DNA of 64,000 nucleotides from Vitis vinifera (taxonomy: Eukaryota; Streptophyta; Magnoliopsida; Vitales; Vitaceae): assembly GCF_030704535.1 (NCBI RefSeq), contig NC_081810.1, positions 4,001,501-4,065,500 of the forward strand, given 5' to 3'. Position numbers and translations under genes: made by a program. This document shows, piece after piece, positions 1 to 13,859 of this stretch. Under the pieces are notes generated by a model, which did no database searches, was not told where the DNA came from, and worked only from the letters and a program-made list of their open reading frames with translations. Numbering within the stretch: the stretch's first letter is position 1; each line of letters opens with the position of its first letter.

Positions 1-524
1 AAATGCACCAAGTGAGAATAGGCCAGAAGCATTGATTAAATGAATTCAATTAAGAAATTGCTAACATGTCCTTACCACAAACCAGGCAAAGAGGGCTAGG
101 TTGCTCGTAGATCTTAAGCAGGCTGATTGTAAATCAGGTTGCTCGTAGATCTTAAGAGGATGGGCTTTCAGGGACTGGGGAAGATGGGTGGATTATAGAG
201 CTAGGGGCAGATAGATCGAAGGTTTGTCCATTGGGATTGGGCATGGACGAGCCTCGACTGGGCCAGCATTGATGAAAAAATTACAAAAGAATTTAAACAA
301 AAACCTAAGCAGAATAAAAGCCAAAATCCACCAAACCAGAATTAGCAATTTGCTAAATTAAATGCAAACTGTCTATACCCCATGCAGATCTAGGAAGGGA
401 AATTCAGAAGGTTTCCCAATTCGACATCAAGCCAAACAAAAACAAAAAACCCCCAGCAATATATTACATATCACTTCCTCTTTGTTCAATCATATCACAT
501 ATAAGTTCCTTGGTGTTTCCTGAT

Positions 525-551
525 TTATAACACAACCTATATGCTGCCACA
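525..551 (-). repeat. 27-bp copy of part of the SIZ1 PHD exon, in the adjoining intron
   Basis: Bases 525-551 are identical to 1268-1294, which lie inside the PHD exon and encode the WQHIGCVI part of the finger. Weaker similarity continues a few bases on one side. The intronic copy is too short to be an exon. Confidence 0.75.
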
Positions 552-1185
552 TTCGACAAAAACCTATATCTAAAATTGTGGTTAATTGCTAATCCCAAAA
601 AATGGAAGACATCAGGAGCAGATATGGAAAATTAAGAATAAGAAAATGATTGAAAAAATTAAACAAATCAATATTGAACAAGATGAATTTTGGTAAAATT
701 GGAAATGTGGAACCATCTAAAATTTAAAGCCTCGACCACAAAGCAAGATATTTCATTTGGGTATATACCTGACTGTCAATTAAATTTGTGCACTACACAA
801 CATGCAGACTGGGTGAAACATTGGACTTAATATGGTCATCAATCAGGCTCAAAGTCTCAAATGAATTGGCATATAGTGCAAATAGGTGACAATAGGCAAA
901 GAGGTTAATAAAGTATACCAGTTAAGACTTTAAAACTTGAATGAAAAGTATTTATTGTCATTTTGCTCAAACTTTCTTTTATCACTGCACTCTCCTCCTA
1001 ATCAATAAATATGTTTCCCATAGAAACAACACAAATCTTAGTACCAAAATGACAAAAAAACAATTTATTTAGCAGGTAATATAACAAGCAAAATAACAGC
1101 ATGCACATAAATCATTTGGAGAGATCCAAATATTTATACACAGTTTTAATTTAAATAAGGAAAAAAGAATATAGAAGCTACATAC

Positions 1186-4100
1186 GGGTCAGCTCGACTT
1201 AGTCGACAAATTTCACAGTAGAATGGGTCGGGAGTTGGTGGAATACCCTCCATAGTTTTCTCTGGAATTATAACACAACCTATATGCTGCCACACCTGGC
1301 ATTTTAGATCGTCGCACTGCCAGAAAAAGGGAAAAGGGAGAAGGACCAAAGCATAAGCAACAAATTAATGCTAAAAAGAGGGAATAGTAATTTGAGTAAA
1401 TACATAACACACAAAACCCATATATATAGATAGATAAATATATCACTAAATGTTTTGTAGTACTCCACCTGGAGCACAAACAATGTGATTTTTATTAGAA
1501 AAAAGGTTTTCTGCAGATGGCAACTACATTTACTTCTAATAAGAGATCATAGATTCATAAATTCAACTATTTAATTTTTTTTCCACCAATTGAGTCATGT
1601 ATGCAACTTGATAATTGCAGCCTCATATAGAAGTTATATGTGGATATACAAGTGAGAATCCAGGGAAATATGAACTTATGAAACGCATGCATTCATCTTA
1701 TGCAAACATGCTTAAGATATAGTTCATAAGCTAAACTAGCTTCACATTAAACAACAGTCTCATGTGTCCAATATGCAAAAGTATACAACCACCTAAAAGG
1801 GAGTCCAACTTGGACAAAAGGAAAAAAAAAACAATATATTTGGTAAAACCTTAAGCATTGTCTCATTTGGCAGTGCGCTTCCACATGGACAACGAATCTT
1901 CATATCATTATATGAATCCTCAAGTTCTTCTTTGAATTTGACATTACTGCTATCTGAGAGAACCTGTCCCTTTGATGCTAAGTCAGTGGCTCCAGATACC
2001 TGCATTTTTCTGGGAACACAAACAATTGGTCTGAGCATGTAAAGAAAAATGAGGATGTTGAAACTAGACATCATGATATTTAGAACAGAAAAGGCATTAT
2101 TAAAAATGAAATAATTGTAAAACTCTTCATATTGATGAAAAAATATCTGGAAACCAGCTGCCAGTGTTAATCACTATCTGTATTAACACAAGCTAAACAA
2201 AAATGTACAATGCAAACAAAGACCAAATGAACATTTAAATCAATTGAACTGCCCCATAATCATGAGAGAATAAGTTATAATAGAGATCAAATGCAAGGGA
2301 AACTAATAATAAACCAATCAGAAACCTGTAAGTATCCTCAACTAGTTTTGCTACTTCTTCCTTCCCAACAGCATTCTTCTTTGCCCACATCCTGGAAACT
2401 GCGCAAGAAGGCCAAACACTTGAGATTTTTCATAGTGGAGACACTGAATTAAAACTTCATATTTAGGAATTAATAAGACCAAGTTGATAGCCCCAAAAAA
2501 CATAGTTTAAAGCCTTCTCTGGACAAAACACATAACAAGCACATGAATCCCTAAAGGGAAAAAAAGAGGACCCGACCAAAATAAAAACCTAAGAAGGCCA
2601 GTTTGAGGAAGAGGAGCTACAGAAGAGGAGAGGGCTCCCACCTTCTTCCTTTTTGTTTGTGTTGTATATGCCATGTATACTTTTAATTTTTATTCAATCT
2701 GCATTTACCTATTAAAAAGAAAAAGAGGAGAGGGAAAGGGAGAGCAACATGCTGCATTCTTTAAAATCATTCTGAATCATGTATGTACAAAGCAAGTGTC
2801 GGGCAGCAAATAGGTTTGACTATGGATGTAAGACAACCTTAGCATGATATCATTCGTGATTTCAAGTCCAACCGCAAGCCCATTACAGGATACATATATT
2901 TTCCATGCGTGTCATGTACACCAACTCTTACATTAGTTAAATATAGGCAGTCATCTGACCCTAACAAGGAACTAAAACCTCTGATTTTATGACTTTTTAA
3001 TCCTAATTAACTTGATTCTTACCATGCACAATATTCAAGGAAGACAAATGTAATTCATTGGTGGGCTAGAGAAGAGATGTTCTCCGTTTATAGTTGTGCA
3101 TGGCATATAGATAGTCTTGCATATACTAGCTGATTAAAGTTGGAACGACCTACTTGTCTTTTCCCCAATACTAAAAACCTAAATGAGTTCCTTAAATGAA
3201 AACATTATAACTTAATGAGAGCTCAACTTTGTGTGTTATTGAAGCATTACAACTAATTGTAGAAATGTAAAAAGTTATATAACAGGTTTTGTTACTTACG
3301 GCTTGAATTTAATTTATTAATATTTTCAAAGAGGCTAGTTAATTATTAATTCATGAAATAATTCAATAATGACAGAATTGAGGTTCTGTTCTCAAAGAAT
3401 GAGCTCCTCCCTAGCAGAGCAAGTTCAACGAGGAAAGCAACCTTGGCAGCTAGTCTTGCACCTGATATAAGGCAAAAGGTGACCAGCAAAAGGAATTTCA
3501 TTAAAAATGTTAATTTTTTTCCCTTTTTCAAAAGATAAACTCGCAGTTTCAGTGGAACAGAGTTGTCCCGATGAAATCTTACCTTCATAAAGGAACAGGA
3601 AATATTTGACACTTCACTATTTTCTATAACTCTTCTAGAATCTGGAACAGTTACTTTCTAAGGTTCCTATTTATATAACTATAAATTCCCTCATATTATT
3701 TAATATTTCTTTAAATTTGTTCTCTCATTTAAAATTTCATATAACTCTGCTGCATAATTGTTAGGAACTTTTTATTCGATTTTAATCAATTATACGTTCC
3801 ATCAAAATTGTTATGCTTAAAATGCATTTAAGAGTGAAAATCTTATTCATGGTTTAAATTCCATTTACATCTATTGCCTATTGGAAAGTTTAACCTCTAT
3901 TTTTCATTTAATCATCAGCACAAAAAGAATCAGCCTCCATTGGCATAATTTTCCATAGACTAATGCCACTAAGTACTAATGACTATGCTCTGCTTTTGAC
4001 AGTTTCGAAACCAACTACAACCTGTAAACATCTTGTAATTTAATAGTCACATCCAAAAGGAAAAATATATGGTGTTTGCTTTGCCCAGAGGAATGCCTTA

Positions 4101-7100
4101 CGTGCCACCTAGCACCCCAAGTAATATCAGGCTTCATAGCTAGGAGGACACCTTTTGCCCCTTACTAGCTTCTAAGTTAGACATGTCAAAATGCAACCAT
4201 GACTGCCTACTAATGGAAGAAGTTCCTGCAACTACAGCTTTAACTGGATACTCTGCATAACATCAAGAGTATAAGGAATAACGTTTGAACATACCAAAAA
4301 ACAAGCGAGTTCAATATACAACAAAAATTATCATCTCACAAATGCTTCAACTAATTATTAAACCATAGAAGATAACATCTATTTAGCATGATAAATAAGT
4401 TTATGTTATGTCCTCTGGACTGTACATTAGATATGAGAACATAATATTCATTGGTAGCACTTCCATGGTCTTTTCTTTTTCATTTTCCTTTTCTTTTTTC
4501 TTCTTCCTCCCAATAAGAAGCACTTCCAATATCTGAGCTTAGAACATGTACAATAAGGAAAAAAACATAGATATATATATATATATATATAAAAGATTGT
4601 AAGACAATTTCTTTTATAGGAAAACTATCATCATTGCATGGGAGGCAGGCGGGCAGTAGGATAAAACCAAGGTGATATTTGTAAGAAAGAACATACCAGA
4701 AAATTAATATGAAGGCAATAATTCGTGTATTGATTGTATAAGAGAATATAGAATAAAACCATTTACCTTGTTCATCAGAGAGAATGGCTAATATCCGATC
4801 AACGAGATCCTACACAATGAATTACAAACAACTGAAACATAATCTTCGTAACAAGTCAAACACAAAGACACAGCAAAAGAGGTTGATGAAGTAATTTAAT
4901 AAAGTGACAAATGAATTAATAGACACAATGCAAACATGCTAATTTAGGCCAAATTCTATTATTTATATTTACTTCCTGCCTGTAATCTCTTATTTGATAG
5001 AAATGGAAATTAAGCCTATAACAAATTAATAGCAATTTCAACACCATGCATTTCAAAAATTGATGGATTTGCATCCCCATAATACGACAAACAAACATCC
5101 ATCCGAACTGGCATTGTGGTAATCACGAAAAAACATCTTGGCAGAAACAGTTTAAAATTATTTTGCTGAAGAATTTGTGGAAACCAGAAATTTCAAATCT
5201 TTTATTTCAAAAATATGTGCAACATTGGTACAGCTTATTCCTCACCATCGATGGACCTTACTCTGCTCCCACTTCCACCACCTCCAAAACCAACACCACA
5301 CCACTCACCACCATGCACCATTCTGATTCTACAACCAGCTCCATTGCCACCACCAGCTATCATCCAATAGCAGCCACAATCCACCACCTCAGCTACTTCC
5401 ACCGGCACCCATCCCCATTCCACCACTGCCCTTGCAACTCTGCCTCTCACCTCCACTAATCACACAAACAGGATCACCCAGGGTTCCTCCAACTAAAAGT
5501 TGAATTTAACATATCATATGGGAAATGATAGTGACAGACAAAAGCTACGTTTAAAATAAAAATTAAATGAAAATGAATGACCAAGAAAAATGGTAACCCC
5601 CCGAATGTAACTTTTAGTATTGAAAGCATACAATATTATTTTTCTCCCTTTTTTTCCCTTTCTGATAGGCTCTTACTGATAGTCCAAAAGACAAAGGATA
5701 ATCCTAAAATAGATAAATAGATAAATAGAAAGAAGGATCAGGGTAAGAAAGAGAACTGATTTTCTGGATTTTGGATATAAGGTACCCAGGAAAAATGCAT
5801 AAAGAGTGCAGTCCATAGAACAGAAATGAAGCCCTAAAAAGGGAGAGAAGGCAAGGCAGGCAAGGAAGGGAAGAGGGGAGGCAGAGATAAAATACTAACA
5901 CAAAGCCAACCATCAGAGAACCAATATGAATATGAATCATTCTGCACAATACTAAACGCACAGCCAACCCAAAATGAGGAATGAATCATTGTGCTCTGCC
6001 AAGATGCAACTTCTAACGCAAATAAACTTCAACCAGAACAAAAATCAATGACAAGATAAAGAGAGTGTTTTAGCATCAATGCAGATGAATGAAGACACAT
6101 CTTCTCCTTCATTTGTACTTAAAAATCCATATCAATGAACTAGTTTGTTTCTGATTTAAAAATATATATATATATAGAAAGATGAATGAAGCCACAGGCA
6201 ACGAAAGCAATATTTCAGATATCGTACCTGCTTCTTTCCCTGCTTTGAAAGACCAAGTTGAGTCAGTACGTCCTTGAGCTCCTTTATTCGAAAATATGCC
6301 AATTTGTCCTACAGTATGAGAATGAAAAAGTGTTGCCAATAAACCCACTGCAAAGGAGAAAATCACACCACCATTCCTAACAATGTGGTCATACACAGTA
6401 CTGAATCAAAAGCCACCCAACATAAGATGAGTAGCACTGTTCCAGTGGTAGCTTCAGGAAATTTTCTATGGTTAAAAGAAAGAATTCCTGATTGGAGAGG
6501 GATTTTTGCAGCATTAGATCAACCATAATAAACAGCATTTCTAAAACCAAATCATTTTAATCACAACCATTAAATGCATTCAGTAAAGCATTTGAAATTG
6601 AAACCCAAGCAGGCTGGGCTGCAGGCCAGCTTGAAGCTCACAATGACAGGAAAAAAGAAACCCTTGCCAACTCAGGCCTATCAAAATAATGAGTTCAACT
6701 CTAATTTCAACAATGTGTACTTAAAATAATTGCCATGCTGTCACAACACCAGCTAAACCACCCATCATCTAAGCTAGTTTAGCAACTGGCAGCAATCACG
6801 AAGATATGTTATTTGGATAAACGAACTTTATGATTTAGCTGGAAACAGGACAGCATTGCATGAGCACACAACTAGTTGACACTCACCAAGGATATAGTGC
6901 TGGCCAAGAATAACAATGTCAAATTATTCTATATATTTTGATTCACAGTCTGCCAATCCCAATTTTTTAACGATTCATCACCTTATTGTAACATAAAATC
7001 AGAAACCTAAAACCATGTACTTATCCTGTTTGCAAAGTAAATTTCTTAAAGTAAAATCCCCTAAACTTTTTGTGACTGTTATACAAGTAAACAATCTGAC

Positions 7101-8929
7101 TGAAAAAAAAAATCAAGTTGAGATTGACCAAACTACTTCTTTTTCCTATTGTTTTTCTAGGTTTTTGAAAAGCACACACTATTTTCCTCCTAATTCGATC
7201 TCTCAATGTTTTGCATTTTCAGATATAATATTGAAGAAGCAGTCCCAACACTCCATCACTGTGATCATATTGACATTGGCAGATGGAAAATAAGGCCAGT
7301 ATATCAACTGTCTTCAATTTTAATTTTTCACTTCCTTCATCCCGTTCCTAGTCATAAATCCTCAGAGATTAGATGGGATGCTGAAATCTAAAAGGTTTGA
7401 AGTTCACTTATCAATGCAGTTATGGAACACAATTACAAAGAAGTAACAGAGCCATGCCCCCCCCCCCCTCCCACAAAATTATATTCTTTAAAAATTATAC
7501 TGTTAAACACTAAAAGCCAGTGGATGTGATATGATCAATTTTTCAGAAAATTAATGCCATTAGAAAGCATTTGAACTAATTTGATAACTAGAATAGTCCC
7601 ATTTCAATTTTTCCATCATTTAGTGGAATTTTTTTATCTAAAAAAAAGATGATCAGTGAACAAGTGACTCTTGTGAGCAAATCTTCTATAGAAATTTATT
7701 TTCTATCTTCTTTGATAAGTTGATCAAAGAAATATAGAAGGCAGCAATCAAAGAAAAAGAACACGTTAGTAAACCTATGATTAAGAGAAAAACATAAGGT
7801 TCTAGACGACAACAACTTGGTCTCTAGAAATCCACCATATTTTTTTTCTCTTTCTATAAGAACCATTAATGCTGGCGGTGACCCTTCTAAGCCTGTTATC
7901 CATTATCATCATCAATCCCATGCGTAAAGAAGTCAAAAATATTGAAGGCAAAGGAATGACCACTCAGAAGACGAGAAATAACTTTAAGACAGATGCAATG
8001 TTACTAATAACCAATCTTCGGTTAACAATTCTCATAGCATGCCTCTTTACCACACTATGAGCTTCTTTGGCAGTTTCAAAAGGACATCAACAAGTTTGAC
8101 CTATTATCTTTCTTAAAGAACATATCGTATCTTGAAGCCAAGGTCAAAAAGGTATTGCTAATTGGCAAAGGAGGAAACAAAAGAAATATAACGTGGACAT
8201 CCCAGTAAACATATGTCTAATCAATATTGGCGTGCATGACATCGGTGGAAGTACTGTCCAATCTAATTGTAATTCATTGCTTGGCTATGAAGTTACAAGG
8301 ATGAAAGTTGTCAATACCCATCTCTGAATTGATTAAAAAAAAAAACTGATGGAAAAAATAATAGGCAAAGTGAAGCTGTAAAATTTTTAAAAAAAAACTT
8401 AGTGATTTCAGTCTATGTGCTTCTCCAACCACATCAACAAGTCATTAACAATTCTTAACAAAACTAATGATGCAAAACTGTTGAAATAAGCTGATGACGA
8501 TATAGTTTTGTTGATTGGTTTGGCTTTTATTTATGCAAGAGAGGTGTTTTTGCTAATCTCTCCATCTCATTGCCATTTTGGCACTGTTAATTATACTCTT
8601 ACTTGCCAATCAACAAAAAACAAAAAGCTGATTACAAGATAGCAATAAACTAAACAGTATGCTTACACCAATTTCACTAACACCCACCACTAAATTAATC
8701 TGTACCATATACCACTGAAAAAATAAATAAATCTAGCTCCTTTAAAAACTACAATATAGCATTGCATTTCATTTTCAACAAGCCACAAAAAGTTGATCAA
8801 ATCAGTAAATTAAGAACCAGAAGAAAAAACTACAAAATAAATTTTTTTCAAAAACATACGTGTGCAACGAAATCCAATTAAGTTAAACTTAAAGAGACTT
8901 GATACCTTGCATGAAGTCACTAAATCCAT
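1186..8929 (-). CDS. SIZ1: SIZ1-type E3 SUMO-protein ligase, 5' part (gene continues past the left edge)
   Basis: SIZ1/PIAS ligases transfer SUMO from the E2 enzyme to nuclear proteins; plant SIZ1 acts in phosphate, cold and abscisic-acid responses (family knowledge). Six coding exons can be read on the minus strand: 8906-8929, 6228-6308, 4767-4809, 2326-2398, 1850-2009 and 1186-1316. All have GT/AG borders and phases that join into 170 codons plus two bases. The start MDLVTSCKDKLAYFRIKELK opens the SAP DNA-binding domain (about residues 1-48). Exon 4 gives MWAKKNAVGKEEVAKLVEDT. Exons 5-6 encode the plant PHD finger (about 112-168), with CPCGSALPNETMLKCDD, then VWQHIGCV and FYCEIC. The PINIT and SP-RING domains, needed for catalysis, are not in the window. 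No further exon is visible in 1-1185, so the next intron exceeds 1.1 kb. Identification is firm from the SAP-PHD order. Exon borders were read by eye. Confidence 0.93.
4571..4591. repeat. (AT)n microsatellite in a SIZ1 intron
   Basis: This is an uninterrupted AT dinucleotide run in the intron between coding exons 3 and 4 of SIZ1. Only its simple-repeat character is visible. Confidence 0.9.
5240..5460. other. CCA/CAC-rich island in a SIZ1 intron
   Basis: About 220 bases rich in CCA, CAC and ACC triplets stand out from the AT-rich intron around them (between coding exons 2 and 3). On the plus strand a 98-codon frame crosses it (5163-5459), rich in Thr, Ser, His and Pro; the minus strand reads Gly/Val-rich. 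No domain, start context or splice support is seen, so I do not call a gene. It may be a captured fragment of a Pro-rich coding sequence. Confidence 0.5.
6309..8905 (-). other. SIZ1 coding intron 1 (2.6 kb)
   Basis: The intron separates the eight-codon first exon from the rest of the SAP domain. It holds a poly-C run near 7459-7470 and several short A/T runs. I found no recognisable gene or intact element in it. Confidence 0.8.
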
Positions 8930-9250
8930 CACGACACCCCGGTGAAATTAAACCCCGAATCGGTCCAGATTCTGCAGTCCACACCAACCAATAATTAGAA
9001 ACCAAGCAAAGGAAACAAACACGTGATATCTATAGTACAAGCGATCTATTCAAATTAATCAAAACCATAAATAAACAAACAAAATCAATCAAATTCCAAA
9101 AGAATTACATCATCGTGAAATGAAACACACCTAATCAAAATGAAAACCCTATCTCGAATCAAAACCCTAATCACTAAGAACCAAAACCCTAGAAACCGAT
9201 TGAGTGGATACGTACGTGAATCGATTGAAGATGGAGGAGTTGAAAATTGA
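8930..9250 (-). promoter_or_regulatory. SIZ1 5' leader and proximal promoter
   Basis: This is the sequence just upstream of the SIZ1 ATG at 8929. A plausible AG acceptor lies near 8973 (ctgcag on the minus strand), so a leader intron may be present, with the transcription start near 9200-9300. This is inference from position and splice-like sequence. The long open frames on both strands at 9167-9546 are probably leader or promoter shadows. Confidence 0.35.
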
Positions 9251-9550
9251 TTGAGCAAAAGGAGAAAACGATCGATGAAACTGCCAGTGCTTCAGACCAT
9301 CGCGCCGACTTCTCCAATGCCCTGCGTTTCTTTTTGACCCAAAAGACTGAAATCGGAGCCAATCCTCCCCCTTTCCACCAATACCATCTTGCGGACTTGT
9401 TGGCCCCATTTGCAATCTGGTTTGTTGTCGAGAACAAGTCCGGGTTTTGTTACGGTGTAAATCTTGGTGCGACCTTTTTCCCATGTGGGCGCATGGGATT
9501 CGCTGATCAACTGTATGTACGGCCTTTGATGGTTTTAAATCCCTAAAGAG

Positions 9551-12490
9551 CAGATCTGATGGTTCAAAGTTACACGTTCAACAAATGGACGGCTGTGATC
9601 TTGTCATGGGCTGATTTCTAAATGACCTGCATATTTACGTAGTATTTTCTCAAAGAATTGGTGCTTTCTCGTGTAAACCGTGATGTGATAAATCGTTAAT
9701 TCCCTTTTTTTTCTTTTTCTTTTTTGAAATTAAATTTTGAAAAAATAAAATATTATTTTTTCATAAATACATTTTTTTATTTATATACAAAAATTAAAGT
9801 CAAACTTTGCACGTGAGAATGGCAGTAAGAGTAAAGAAAAAGTTAAATACGTGTCATCGGAGGATTATTTTAGTTTAAATTCTCATTTTACATAGAAAAC
9901 CCACTTAAAAAAAAAAAAAAAAAAAAAAAGGAGGAAGAGGAATCGGATATGATCGTTTGAAGAGCAATTTGAGACGTACACTCTTGTTTGTGGCTGAGTG
10001 GCAGAGACGCTGTGATTGGTGGGTCCCACAAAAAAATATGTATAAACAAAAATTTTGTGGGCCCACAAAATAACGCGTTGATAGAAAAGCTCGCTTTCTC
10101 CTATGGTCAAAACATCCAAGAAATGATTGATAAAGGTCAAACCATCAAAGTCAGGTGATCTAACGGTTAGATGTTAATCAATGTCCGTGGGACTTGATAC
10201 GTGTCTCTATACGGTAGCCCACCCACTTGTGGAACCATCTAGACTTCTTTTTATTTTTATTATAAAACTTTCCAATCCTATTATTGTTCCCCACGATAAA
10301 TTGATGGGTGATTCACTAGTAGTATATAAAATTTTTTAGTTGATTTACATTTTATTATCATTAAATTACAAGTTCATCACCAGCCACGTGGCAGTCATTA
10401 ACAATTACTAAACAAACCTAATGTGTCCATTTTTTCTAGAGATATAAAATTTAAGCCTTTTTTCATTCTTAAAAATTTTGAACAAAAATATAATAAAAGT
10501 AATAATTAATAATTAATTAATTAATTTAAAATCAAAATTTTAATATAAAGATGAAATATTTTGAAAATATATAATTTTTTTATTAAATTTAATTATATTT
10601 AATTTTTATATTTTTTATAAAATGATTAAATATGAGAAAATAGAAAATAAATAAAATATATAAATTTTTAAATAAGTATTAAAGTAAAAGTGAAATGCCG
10701 CTTTCAAAAGGTAGGCAACTCTCACATTGTTTATTGGGTGTTGGCATGCACTAAATGCATGCGTCATTTGGTACGTAGTCCATTTGTCCATCCATTTGAT
10801 TTACAACTTGTACATTGTGCATGCATAGAATATGTGTATATATAAAATGGCTATCGTCATACAACTACTTAATTATTGTTTATTCACTTTATGTACCATC
10901 ATGACCATTTTTGCTCAACATGCTTATCTATAAAGTTACCCATGGAATCTTCTTCTTTCCTCCTTTACATATATGCTCAAGTACATACACAATTGCATAA
11001 ATTTCGTTATTTAAAACTAAGTTTATATATTTATCCGATGTTTATTCTTGAAAAATATTTTTTAAAATATATAGAAAAAAAAAAAATATATATATATATA
11101 TATAAACATTGATTTTTCCTTTTCTATCTATGTTTGTATTGATTATCATACGTGTTAATGAATTATCAATCTTGAATTGACATGTGTGTTAAAGAATTAA
11201 ATAAAAATTCATTTCATGTCACAAATTTTATAATATAAAACACTTGTGACAAATATAAAGTTGTCATGTACCATTAAAGGTTCCAAAAAAAGGAACTAAT
11301 GTTGTGTGATGTTTGACACATAGGACATATCATTTTTGCCACGTGTCATCCATATTCTCTCACACTAGGTTGACACAAAAGAGGAATAATCTCGTGATGG
11401 GAAAAAATTAATTAATTAATTTTGATGATTAAAAAAGTATAATTATTATTAATCATAATTATGATAAAGATAAACATCACAACAATAATAATCGTCAATA
11501 ATATTAGGGCAAATTTCTTAACTCATTTAATGGAATGCTTCCTTATTTTCAAAACAAGCTTCTACAATCAAAAACATTATGGAAAAGGTCTAGAATTTTT
11601 ATATTGAAATTTGAATTTGACGATTTGAATATTTGAAAATTTTTTAAATGAGGATTTTTTAAAATTTAAATTTCAAGATTTAATTAAAGATTTTGAGATC
11701 TTAGTTTAATAAATATAATGTCTATTTTACTGAAAATTTCATTTTTTTTTTTAAATGTCTTTTGATTAAAATATTTAGCATTGGGATACTTGGATGATCA
11801 TGGGCTAATTAATTAATGAAGAACACTTATGAGCTAAATTTAGTGATCAAAGTCTATTATGGGTTTAGGTTACTAAAGTCTATTATGGGTTTATATCACT
11901 CGAGCCCAATTGAAAACCATATAAATACTATCTCGGTTAAGGTTTTAAGTTTTTGTCTTATCCTACCATCCAAAAAGAGAGAGTTCTCACCTCCACTCTT
12001 CCAAACAACCCATCATTTGTGTGCTAATGAATAAGGATGAATCATAAGACAAAAGATCGTGGGCATACGAAACATCTAGCCACTTTAGATTTGTTATTTT
12101 TTAAACAAAATCGACTTGGAAAAATCCAAATCATTTGATCCTTGTTATTTAAAAATGTAATTTTTGCTACCATTTCTATGATCTAAATACCCTAAAAAGT
12201 TTTTATGTACTTAACTTGATTTTGGAATACGGAACAAAGTGTTCCAAAATTATTTACAATTACAATATATTTATATGGATTAGGATAATGATGCAAACAT
12301 GAAAATCCCTAAAAAAATTAATTTGTTTAAAAAAATAGTATAAAACCTTGTAACAAATACTCAATAAAGTAACAACAATCCTTGTATGAATGAAAGTAAT
12401 TCAAATGCATATGGCACAATCACCCTAGTGATGCTAAAATAAAGGTATGTTAATAACCCTATATGTCTATGCATTTTCATTAATATATCC
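9551..12490. other. AT-rich intergenic spacer
   Basis: No gene was recognised. It holds a poly-A run at about 9908-9930, a GGGCCC-centred inverted pair near 10019-10067, a (TA)n run at about 11088-11104, and a direct tandem repeat of about 26 bases near 11849-11900. The section from about 11770 to 12100 has the look of a decayed LTR but I cannot prove it. Confidence 0.6.
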
Positions 12491-12499
12491 AAAATTAGA

Positions 12500-12690
12500 T
12501 TTGTAATTATTGAAGTGTATATTGATGACTGGAATCTTGTCGAGATTCTCGAAAAGCTCACAAAAACTACAAATTATTTGAAAAATAAAATTGAGATGAA
12601 AGATCTTAGAAAAACAAAATTTTATCTTGACTTGTAGATCGAACATTTTTCAAATAGAGTTTTAGTACATCAATTGAATGTGAAATTTCA
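12500..12690 (+). mobile_element. Ty1/copia reverse-transcriptase fossil
   Basis: The plus strand carries the block around the copia RT active-site box (VYIDD), followed by a KIEMKDLRKTKFYL segment matching the copia motif downstream of that box. It is an old, broken scrap, and no paired LTRs were found. The family call rests on motif order. Confidence 0.75.
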
Positions 12691-13859
12691 CTTAAGGAAT
12701 TATTGTGACACCACATATTTCATTATCACAGATCTTCATGATAATCCAAAATAACACATTATCTCATTCCTATAAGGTATCATTGTATCTTTATCAAGAA
12801 TATCTATTGTCATCAGCTTCTATTAATTGTGACATAATCCGTAGGGAATATATGATTGTTATAAGATTTTGCTCATAGTTCAAGGCCTCCTAATGACTTC
12901 AACACAAACTTAATATCATTTTAAAGTTAAAAGCTCGTGTAGTATCGTAGTTCGGTGAATCATAACAACTCGATAGCCAATATCATAATTTACCATTGGC
13001 CTTATCCAATTGTAATTACTCACATTAGTACACTCACCATGAGAAACTCATTCCAATTACCAATATTAGTCATTCTTCTAATTATAAAGTAATATATTAT
13101 AATCTTATATGAATTGTTTAAGTCCATTAACTTACTGTGAATAACTCATCAATCTTGTGAGAAACCTATGACTTGGATATTTCATATAACTCCCAATGCA
13201 CCCAATTCATAATACAAGTAATGTAAACCTAAATGCTCAAATTAATATTAATACAAATGATGGATAAATAAATGGAAACTCAAATTTGACTTTGTTACAT
13301 CATGTATTGCTTTTAAGGGTTTTATTCAAACATTTCCAACAATCCCTCACAAAGTGCATGATTGAGTAAAAAAATAGATGATGAATAGAGAAATACCATA
13401 ATCCAATGCATCAAAATTAGTGTCTATAGACCACAAATCAACCTTACAATAAGTAAGTTGTGAATTAAAGAAACTTGTTGAAAATAATTTTTTTATGAAC
13501 CAAATTTCTTTGTATATGTAGAGAATTTATCATCCACATAGGTTTCTTAATTCAAAACTGTACATAACAAGTTAGCATGAATAGGTCATATGTCCTACCT
13601 AAATATTAATCATGAGAACTCTGGAAGCCTAAGTTCTTAAAGGAGGTGATTCCACCTCCACTTTTATATAAGTTAATTTATCAAGTATGTATTGTAATTA
13701 AAAATAACACTCATAAGGGATATGGTATTTATTAAGAATAAGTACTCAGTCTCAATCATTGCAATATGTGTTCAATTTGTACTTTGAGGATGAACTCTTA
13801 GACATAACTAATTGATAAAGCATCTCATGTTCAATATGTTACTTGGAATTACCCATATC

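Noticed and set aside
9167-9546. Overlapping frames of 72-105 codons on both strands near the SIZ1 leader
   Set aside because: They lie in the likely SIZ1 leader and promoter, no frame has a known domain, and several frames are open at once, as expected of a GC-richer leader.
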